Positions 1 through 4,770 of a stretch of DNA of 7,561 nucleotides are shown piece by piece (within the stretch, counting starts at the first letter, position 1; the number at the start of each line of letters is the position of its first letter). The position numbers and the translations under genes are program-made. The stretch lies in NCBI GenBank assembly GCA_012271225.1, contig JAAXGS010000056.1, positions 1 to 7,561 on the forward strand. The letters run 5' to 3'. This DNA comes from Dehalococcoidia bacterium (GTDB lineage Bacteria > Chloroflexota > Dehalococcoidia > UBA6926). The notes below the pieces were generated by a model. That model made no database searches. It saw nothing but the letters and a program-made list of their open reading frames with translations, and was not told where the DNA came from.

Positions 1-635
1 GGCTTCTGCGTCGGGTGCTTGCCGTGCTTCTTCTCCGCCCGGCTCGCCGCCCCAAAGTGCCAGACGGTCTGCATCTGTTTGCCGCCGTTCTCCGCCCGCA
101 TATCGTCATAGTTGAAGATGTACCGATGGCGGCTGCCCTTCTGCGCCTTGCTGGCCCACAGAATGATCTCCGTCGCGTGCGTAAACGTGCGCCGGCCCAG
201 GTTTGGCGGCGGGTTTGTTTTCCGCCAGACGATGTCATTCAGGAGTCGAAACCCGTTCTGGCGCAGCGCCATGCCCACGCTGGGGTAGACGTGCAGCGTG
301 CCGGAGACCCAGATGGTTCCGGACGGCGTGAGGACGCGATGCGCCTCTTTGGTCCACGCCAGATTGAACTCGTGATCTGCCTCCAGTCCCTGACTCCGGT
401 CCCACTCCCCCTTGTCAACGCTGACCATGCGGCCGCCGATGCACGTGATGCCCCCGTTTGACAGCAGATAGGGCGGATCCGTCCAGATACAGTCCACAGA
501 ATCGTCCGGCATCTGCCGCAGTAATTCGAGGGCGTCCCCCTGGTACAGGGCGGAACGTCCATCGGCAGACGCCCATGCCGGCTCTTCGACAATCCCGGGG
601 GCGTGGCCGTCTAACATGCTGCTGGCGGAGAGCAT
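1..635 (-). CDS. DpnA-like adenine-specific DNA methyltransferase (3' end truncated by window edge)
   Basis: S-adenosylmethionine-dependent DNA methyltransferase, probably N6-adenine, of the beta class, in which the catalytic motif precedes the SAM motif. About 211 residues are visible from the ATG at 635. The target-base motif DPPY is at residues 53-56, followed by LSNGGI, a VSVDKGEWD block, SVGMALRQNGF, then WRKTNPPPNL, and HPTQK at the cut end. The SAM motif (DPFxGSGT type) should lie beyond position 1. This order and wording match my memory of DpnA, the GATC enzyme of the DpnII system, rather than HinfI- or CcrM-type enzymes, but the specificity is inferred. The start is uncertain: ATG 635 and ATG 617 have no Shine-Dalgarno. 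A GTG at 764, overlapping the upstream stop, would add 43 residues in the same open frame. DPPY near residue 50 favours 635. No restriction gene is visible, so solitary versus restriction-modification status is open. Confidence 0.9.
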   Translation of the reverse strand, partial: MLSASSMLDGHAPGIVEEPAWASADGRSALYQGDALELLRQMPDDSVDCIWTDPPYLLSNGGITCIGGRMVSVDKGEWDRSQGLEADHEFNLAWTKEAHRVLTPSGTIWVSGTLHVYPSVGMALRQNGFRLLNDIVWRKTNPPPNLGRRTFTHATEIILWASKAQKGSRHRYIFNYDDMRAENGGKQMQTVWHFGAASRAEKKHGKHPTQK

Positions 636-673
636 CGTGAGCGGATCGTTGATCAATTGTGCGCATTCGTCAA
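636..673 (-). promoter_or_regulatory. Candidate weak promoter of the methyltransferase gene
   Basis: Read on the minus strand, TTGACG (673-668) is followed after exactly 17 nt by AACGAT (650-645). The ATG at 635 begins 9 nt after that, so a transcript would start only 2-4 nt before the start codon. The -35 is good; the -10 keeps only its A at position 2 and the final AT. Two GATC sites (644-647 and 651-654) touch the -10. Chance occurrence is possible. Confidence 0.3.
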
Positions 674-748
674 CCCCGCCGTCACGGAACGCCCCGCCGC
701 GCCGATTCCAACCGCGAAAATGCTCAGGCGGCAGCGCCCGCCCCTGCT

Positions 749-2446
749 CTATCCGCTCAGCCACACGGTGGCGAAGTCCGTGTGGGTATGGCCGTCCTCC
801 GGCGGGATGGCCAGCCCTCTGACGCGCGCCCGATACGGAACGACCTGCACGGCGCCGGCAATCGGCACAACATACGTCCGCTCCCGCACGATGTAGCTCT
901 CAAGCTCCCGCCACGCCGCCACGCGCTGCCGATGGGCGCGCGTGGCCCGCAGCGCCGCGTACAGTTCCGTCACATGGTCATCCTCATGCTTGGCGTAGGC
1001 GTCCGGAAAGCGGCTGTAGACGCCGTACGCCGCCTCAGTCCCCTCCGGGATGGGCGAGGTGAAGTTGGAGCCCGGCTGGGAGTCATAGTCCAGGCTCACG
1101 CGGCCGCGGTTCCATTCCGCCTCATCGACAAGGTGAATGCGCAGGTCGATCCCGAGCCCGGACAGCTGATTGTGCAGGAACTCGCAGCGGGCCGTCAGGC
1201 GCGCGCGGCACAGATAGCCCATGGTGAAGCCGTCCGCGTGGCCCGCCTCTCTCAGGAGCGCGGCGGCCTCCTCTCGTCTATCCTCCAGCGCCCCGCGATT
1301 GAACCTCTGCCAGGTTGTAAAATCGGCGGACGTGAACGGGTTGGCGGGGCTGAACGTCGGTGAGATGTAGCCGAAGCCGCCAAGAACGGTGGGAATCGCG
1401 GCCTCGCGGTCTATCCACAGAGAGACGGCGCGCCGCACCCGCGCGTCCTGCCACGGCCCCTCCCGCAGAACGTTGAACCCCAGTCTGAACATCCCGCCCT
1501 GCATCTCCGCGTAAAACACATCGTCCGGCCCCAGCTGATCCTCGATTGCCGCCCGGCGCTCCTGCGTCAGGTAGTGCCCCTCGCCCCGCGCGCCGCCGTC
1601 TATGCGGCCGGTCCGAAACGCCGCGTCCATCGACGTGGCGTTCGGCATGATCACGTAGTCGATCCCGTCCAGGTACGGCAGAGCCCCCCCCTCGCCGCGC
1701 TCCCAATAGTCCTCATTGCGAACCACTCGAATCAGGCTGCCGGGGGCGTACTGGTCCAGCCTGAACGGTCCGGCGCCAACGACTCCAACATCCAGTGGGG
1801 CGACGCTAGCCTCTCCCGATTGCAGGAACGGCTCAAACAGATGCCTGGGATGGGCGATGCGCAGGCGGGGGTTCGCGAGGACGGCCAGATAGTGCGGGTT
1901 GGGCTCCGTCAGGGTGACGCGCACGCGATCGAACGGAAGAACGTCAACGGACTCGATGCTGCCAAGGTCGCCGCGGAAGTAGGCCGGGGCGCGCACGGAC
2001 TCGCCGTCCAGCTCCCATCCGTTTGCCGCCAGGGCGTACCAGAACTGCACGTCCTCCGCCGTGAACGGCTCTCGGTCATGCCAGGTCACGCCCGGCCGAA
2101 TGGTGAACGTCCACTCTGTGTAGCCGGGGTTGGCGATCCAGTCCGTCGCGAGGTCCGGGCAGACAAGATACATGTTCTCCCGGCAGCGCCGCACCAGGTT
2201 GCCGGGTCCAAAGAGCGCGCCGCCAACGTGATGCAGCGCGATGCTTGAGGTGCGCATCGTGTCGAAGGCGGCCGGGGGGTCTCCGCGGTTGGCCAGCACC
2301 AGCACGCCGCCGCGCCGGGGCATGCCCTCCTCTGCGGCAGGCGATTGCGGCGGCGCGGGGCTCTCCCCGCCGCAGGCAGCTGCAATGACAATGAGGGAGC
2401 CGATGAGGAACAGCAGGGAAACGCGCGTGATCACCCTCGTGATCAT
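749..2446 (-). CDS. ABC transporter substrate-binding lipoprotein, family 5 (peptide/nickel/opine type)
   Basis: Extracytoplasmic solute receptor of the DppA/OppA/NikA family, 565 residues, the usual size. It has a lipoprotein signal: a short basic N-terminus, a hydrophobic stretch at 9-24 and Cys25 after AAA, then a Ser/Pro/Glu-rich linker. Family landmarks appear in order: PDLATDW (97-103), WTFTIRPGVTWHD (112-124), FTAEDVQFW (128-136), a GAGPF...NEDYW segment in the middle, a RRAVSLWIDR helix, and an HTHTDFATVWL tail. Four cysteines besides Cys25 form two C-x7-C pairs (88/96 and 413/421). The start codon overlaps the lysS stop as ATGA, so translation is probably coupled; an in-frame GTG four codons later is a possible alternative. 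No permease or ATPase gene adjoins it, so it probably works with a transporter encoded elsewhere. The substrate cannot be told from sequence; peptides are the commonest ligand. Confidence 0.93.
   Translation of the reverse strand: MITRVITRVSLLFLIGSLIVIAAACGGESPAPPQSPAAEEGMPRRGGVLVLANRGDPPAAFDTMRTSSIALHHVGGALFGPGNLVRRCRENMYLVCPDLATDWIANPGYTEWTFTIRPGVTWHDREPFTAEDVQFWYALAANGWELDGESVRAPAYFRGDLGSIESVDVLPFDRVRVTLTEPNPHYLAVLANPRLRIAHPRHLFEPFLQSGEASVAPLDVGVVGAGPFRLDQYAPGSLIRVVRNEDYWERGEGGALPYLDGIDYVIMPNATSMDAAFRTGRIDGGARGEGHYLTQERRAAIEDQLGPDDVFYAEMQGGMFRLGFNVLREGPWQDARVRRAVSLWIDREAAIPTVLGGFGYISPTFSPANPFTSADFTTWQRFNRGALEDRREEAAALLREAGHADGFTMGYLCRARLTARCEFLHNQLSGLGIDLRIHLVDEAEWNRGRVSLDYDSQPGSNFTSPIPEGTEAAYGVYSRFPDAYAKHEDDHVTELYAALRATRAHRQRVAAWRELESYIVRERTYVVPIAGAVQVVPYRARVRGLAIPPEDGHTHTDFATVWLSG
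2421..2446 (-). repeat. 12-bp tandem near-repeat at the start of the solute-binding gene
   Basis: The first eight codons are two versions of one 12-bp unit, ATGATCACGAGG and GTGATCACGCGC, identical at 9 of 12 positions and encoding ITR twice. The palindrome TGATCA therefore occurs at 2428-2433 and 2440-2445, the latter lying on the lysS stop and the new start codon. The second unit supplies an alternative GTG start. Confidence 0.6.
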
Positions 2447-4014
2447 TCCGGGGCGCGCAGCTGAGGAAACAGCACGACCTCCCGGATTGTCGTTTGGCCG
2501 GTCAGGATCATGACCAGCCGGTCAATGCCCAGGCCCAGGCCGCCGGCGGGCGGCATGCCGTGCTCAACGGCGGTGATGAAATCCTCATCGAGACGGTCAA
2601 AGTCCTCCGTCGTGAACTGCTGCCTGTTCGCCTCCTGCGCGCGGAGGCGCGCCGCCTGCTCAAGCGGATCGTTCAGTTCGGTGAATGAGTTGGCGATCTC
2701 CATTCCGCCAATGAACCCCTCAAAGCGCTCAACCAGCCGCGGGTCCCGCTCCGTTGTCTTGGCAAGGGGGGTCATCTCCACGGGGTAGTCCGTCAGAAAG
2801 GTGGGCTGAATGAGGCGAGGCTCTACGAGTTCCCCAATCAGCTTGTCGACCATCTGCGGCCATGAGGAGTTCTCCGCGGGCGCAAGGCCGGCGTCCCGCA
2901 CGGCGGCCCGCAGCCCGTCCGCGCTCCGCGCGCGGCTGTCCAGCAGGTCAATCCCGCTCCATTCCTTAATTGCGTCAATCAGAGACAGGCGCTGCCATGG
3001 CGGCGTCAGGTCGATCGCCTGTCCGCCATAGGAAACCGTCGACTCGCCGCGGACAAGCAGGCAGACATGATGCGTCAGCGTCTCCACCATCTCCATGACA
3101 TCGTGATAGGACGCATAGGCCTCATACGATTCCATCGTTGTGAATTCCGGGTTATGGGCGGCGTCGATGCCCTCATTGCGGAAGATTCTGCCGATCTCAA
3201 AGACCCGCTCGAACCCGCCGACGAGGAGCTTTTTGAGGTTCAGTTCCGTGGCGATGCGCAGGAAGAGCTCCCGATGGAGCGCGTTGTGGAGAGTCCGGAA
3301 CGGGGCGGCCATTGCTCCCGCGGCAAGCGGCACCAGAATGGGGGTTTCCGCCTCAATAAAGCCGCGATCCTCCATGAATCGGCGGATGGCGGAAACGACG
3401 ATGCTGCGGGCGCGAAAGATCTCCCGCGCATCCTCATTCGCCAGCAGGTCCAGGTAGCGCTGCCGGTAGCGCTGCTCCACATCACGCAGGCCGTGCCACT
3501 TGTCCGGCGGCGGCCGGAGAGCCTTGGCAAGCATGGCGCAGGTCTCAGCCTGCACGGTGATCTCCCCCGCGCGCGTTGCGAACAACGCGCCCTCGACGCC
3601 GAGAAAATCGCCCAGGTCGAGGTTGCGCAGGTCCTGATAGACCTCCTGTCCAAGCCGGTCCCGCGTGAAACTGACCTGAATCTCGCCGCTGCCGTCTCGC
3701 AGTGTCGCAAAGGTCAGGCGGCCCATGCCGCGAATCGTCATGATCCGCCCCGCGACCGCCACACGGCTGCCCGATTCGGGGTCGGCCTCAAACAGCGCGC
3801 GCGCCTCGGCCGCGGTCTGCGTCCGGATGACGCGGCGCGGATACGGATCGATGCCGCGCTCCCGCAGGCGTTCCAGCTTTGCGAGGCGTGCCTCCATGTG
3901 GATATCTCCGCCCTGCGCATCATCACGGCGGCCGGGGGGCGGGGCGGCGTCCGGAGCGCCGGGCGTGTCGGAATGCGCCGACTCAGGCTCTCCGCGCGAT
4001 TGCTCCTGCGTCAT
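2443..4014 (-). CDS. lysS: Lysine--tRNA ligase, class II
   Basis: Activates lysine with ATP and charges tRNA-Lys in the cytoplasm. In 523-residue numbering, an anticodon-binding OB fold occupies about 85-160, followed by the RYRQRYLDL linker (182-190) and the class II catalytic core. Motif 1 lies around 212-228, motif 2 is FRNEG...HNPEFT (278-292), ELNDP is at 446-450, and motif 3 is GGLGLGIDRL (491-500). Conserved homology begins only at MEARLAKLERLRERGIDPYP (40-59). Residues 1-39 are a low-complexity Pro/Asp/Gly/Glu tail with no ribosome site before it, whereas Met40 (ATG at 3897) has GGAG 8 nt upstream, the same spacing as greA. Met40 gives 484 residues, a normal LysRS length, and is arguably the better start. 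The loop normally reading PGGA...RPF is LAAGAMAAPF here. It follows greA in the same direction and overlaps the next gene's start by ATGA. Confidence 0.96.
   Translation of the reverse strand: MTQEQSRGEPESAHSDTPGAPDAAPPPGRRDDAQGGDIHMEARLAKLERLRERGIDPYPRRVIRTQTAAEARALFEADPESGSRVAVAGRIMTIRGMGRLTFATLRDGSGEIQVSFTRDRLGQEVYQDLRNLDLGDFLGVEGALFATRAGEITVQAETCAMLAKALRPPPDKWHGLRDVEQRYRQRYLDLLANEDAREIFRARSIVVSAIRRFMEDRGFIEAETPILVPLAAGAMAAPFRTLHNALHRELFLRIATELNLKKLLVGGFERVFEIGRIFRNEGIDAAHNPEFTTMESYEAYASYHDVMEMVETLTHHVCLLVRGESTVSYGGQAIDLTPPWQRLSLIDAIKEWSGIDLLDSRARSADGLRAAVRDAGLAPAENSSWPQMVDKLIGELVEPRLIQPTFLTDYPVEMTPLAKTTERDPRLVERFEGFIGGMEIANSFTELNDPLEQAARLRAQEANRQQFTTEDFDRLDEDFITAVEHGMPPAGGLGLGIDRLVMILTGQTTIREVVLFPQLRAPE
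3906..3909 (-). promoter_or_regulatory. Ribosome-binding site deciding the lysS start (GGAG)
   Basis: GGAG on the minus strand, 8 nt before the in-frame ATG at 3897-3895. The greA ribosome site in this window also ends in GGAG with an 8-nt spacer, whereas nothing comparable precedes the outer ATG at 4014. This argues for translation from LysRS residue 40. Confidence 0.5.
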
Positions 4015-4055
4015 CAGATGAGCGGCGTGTCCGCCGGAGTATCTGATACGTTCAT
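4014..4055 (-). CDS. 13-codon open frame between greA and lysS (possible coupling mini-ORF)
   Basis: The peptide would be MNVSDTPADTPLI. It starts 7 nt after the greA stop, and its TGA overlaps the outer lysS ATG as TGATG, an arrangement seen in re-initiation. It has no ribosome-binding site and no recognisable family. It contains no run of lysine codons, so a lysine attenuator peptide is unlikely. It could be chance: open frames this short are common. Confidence 0.2.
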   Translation of the reverse strand: MNVSDTPADTPLI

Positions 4056-4062
4056 AGATGAT

Positions 4063-4533
4063 TCAGTCAACTGAGATGATCGTGTAGACGATCGTGCCGC
4101 CGGGAACGGCCACCTCAACCGTGTCGCCCGCCTTGCGTCCGATGACGGCGCCGCCGACGGGGGATTCGTTTGAGATGCGCCCGTGCGCCGCATCCGCCTC
4201 CGCGGTGCCCACCAGGGTGTATGTATCCTCCGCGCCGCCCTCATCCCGGACCGTGAAGCGCGTTCCAATCGACACGATCCCGCCCTCGGCATGATGCTCC
4301 TCGATGATGACGGGATTCGTGAGTATCGTTTCCAGCTCAAGGATACGGCCTTCGACGAATGCCTGCTCCGTCCTGGCGTCCTCGTAGTCCGCGTTCTCTT
4401 CCGTGCCGGTCAGTTCCTTGGCGCTGTGCAGTCGATCTGTAATCTCAATGCGGCGAACGCTGCGCAGGTGCAGCAGCTCGCTCTCCAGCCGTTCCAGGCC
4501 CTCCCTGGTCAGGTACGTCTCTTTCTGCGCCAT
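4063..4533 (-). CDS. greA: Transcription elongation factor GreA
   Basis: Binds the RNA polymerase secondary channel and stimulates cleavage of backtracked transcripts. At 156 residues it is a normal length. The N-terminal antiparallel coiled coil spans about 8-75 (LESELLHLRSVRR...EITDRL), with the tip at about 41-50 (LTGTEENADY) and the second helix carrying EQAFVEGRILELE. The C-terminal FKBP-like domain runs from about 85 to 156, with SPVGGAVIGRKAGD and a PGG turn before the last strand. Aligned by eye to E. coli GreA, Glu44 is kept (Glu46) but Asp41, which helps hold the catalytic Mg2+, is Gly43. Similar GT-containing tips are familiar to me from Chloroflexota GreA, so this may be a lineage trait. 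The start is well supported by AAGGAG 8 nt upstream. It is the first gene of the greA-lysS-binding-protein block, behind its own promoter and a long structured leader. Confidence 0.96.
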   Translation of the reverse strand: MAQKETYLTREGLERLESELLHLRSVRRIEITDRLHSAKELTGTEENADYEDARTEQAFVEGRILELETILTNPVIIEEHHAEGGIVSIGTRFTVRDEGGAEDTYTLVGTAEADAAHGRISNESPVGGAVIGRKAGDTVEVAVPGGTIVYTIISVD

Positions 4534-4541
4534 GGGAATAG

Positions 4542-4547
4542 CTCCTT
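4542..4547 (-). promoter_or_regulatory. greA Shine-Dalgarno site (AAGGAG)
   Basis: AAGGAG lies 8 nt before the greA ATG. It is the strongest ribosome-binding site in the window and a reference for judging the lysS start. Confidence 0.85.
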
Positions 4548-4582
4548 CCCTGTGTGAGCGCCCGTGTAAACGAGGGTATTTC

Positions 4583-4626
4583 GACGGTCATACAGGTAGC
4601 GGTCTTATAGTCCGCCGTTCACCGTC
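4583..4626 (-). promoter_or_regulatory. greA leader stem-loop II
   Basis: The basal arms GACGGT and ACCGTC (plus strand 4583-4588 and 4621-4626) enclose an inner helix GCGG/CCGC (4599-4602 and 4612-4615). The inner helix continues by C4604-G4610 and T4605-A4609 across one T-T mismatch. The inner dyad also sits on a TATAAG hexamer (4609-4604) that has TTGTGA (4630-4625) 15 nt upstream, a short-spaced possible second promoter. No T-tract follows, so it is not an intrinsic terminator. Confidence 0.4.
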
Positions 4627-4638
4627 ACAAGGACAGTT

Positions 4639-4683
4639 CCCGATCACGCGGTTGCCGCGGCCCATGGCCGCGGCGGCATCGGG
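4639..4683 (-). promoter_or_regulatory. greA leader stem-loop I (strong GC hairpin)
   Basis: A perfect 9-bp helix, GCCGCGGCC (4654-4662) with GGCCGCGGC (4666-4674), closes a 3-nt loop. Outside it, CCCGAT (4639-4644) and ATCGGG (4678-4683) form a 6-bp basal helix separated by a 9/3 internal loop. A transcript from the promoter at 4694-4723 would start within a few nucleotides of the outer arm, so the whole structure is at the 5' end of the mRNA. The flanks have no T-run in either direction, so a factor-independent terminator is unlikely. Confidence 0.6.
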
Positions 4684-4693
4684 CGGCGCGTCC

Positions 4694-4723
4694 GTTATAC
4701 TCGCGCGCCCTAGGGGATGTCAA
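4694..4723 (-). promoter_or_regulatory. Sigma-70-type promoter of greA
   Basis: On the minus strand, TTGACA (4723-4718) is a perfect -35. After 18 nt comes TATAAC (4699-4694), a 5-of-6 -10. The predicted start is near 4687, giving a leader of about 154 nt before greA. An inverted repeat GGCGCG (4685-4690)/CGCGCC (4704-4709) is centred on the -10. A second one, CATCGGG (4677-4683)/CCCGATG (4724-4730), brackets the promoter. This looks like the main promoter of the greA-lysS operon, uncoupling it from pyk. Confidence 0.8.
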
Positions 4724-4770
4724 CCCGATGAGCGCGTTTCAGAATAGCGCCGCCGCGCCGTTCCCGCGCG

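Larger units (their letters stand above)
4534..4770. other. pyk-greA intergenic region
   Basis: 237 bp, the largest gap in the window. It carries the greA promoter, two leader stem-loops and the ribosome site listed separately. No tRNA-like fold, open frame with coding character, or T-tailed terminator for pyk is visible. A weak GCGC/GCGC hairpin lies just after the pyk stop. Confidence 0.7.

Noticed and set aside
636..764. The stretch between the solute-binding gene and the methyltransferase ATG as a separate small gene
   Set aside because: It is in the same open frame as the methyltransferase and has no independent stop, so it is either an N-terminal extension or non-coding.
659..1363. A 234-codon plus-strand open frame opposite the end of the solute-binding gene
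   Set aside because: Antisense to coding sequence, Arg/Ala/Pro-rich low-quality translation, no start signals.
1574..2248. A 224-codon plus-strand open frame opposite the solute-binding gene
   Set aside because: Shadow frame; the minus-strand reading shows an intact lipoprotein with family motifs throughout.
4014..4055. The 13-codon frame as a lysine-sensing attenuator peptide
   Set aside because: It contains no lysine codons and no downstream terminator/antiterminator pair is visible; a T-box would also need a much longer leader.
3067..4074. A 335-codon plus-strand open frame opposite lysS
   Set aside because: It is the antisense of a well-supported synthetase; long antisense frames are expected in high-GC DNA. 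Its translation has no recognisable motif and no ribosome site.
4604..4630. TTGTGA-15-TATAAG as a second greA promoter
   Set aside because: A 15-nt spacer is too short for a confident sigma-70 promoter; kept only as a remark in the stem-loop II entry.
4639..4683. Strong GC hairpin considered as an intrinsic terminator for pyk
   Set aside because: No T-run follows the stem on either strand, and it lies downstream of the greA promoter, so a leader structure fits better.
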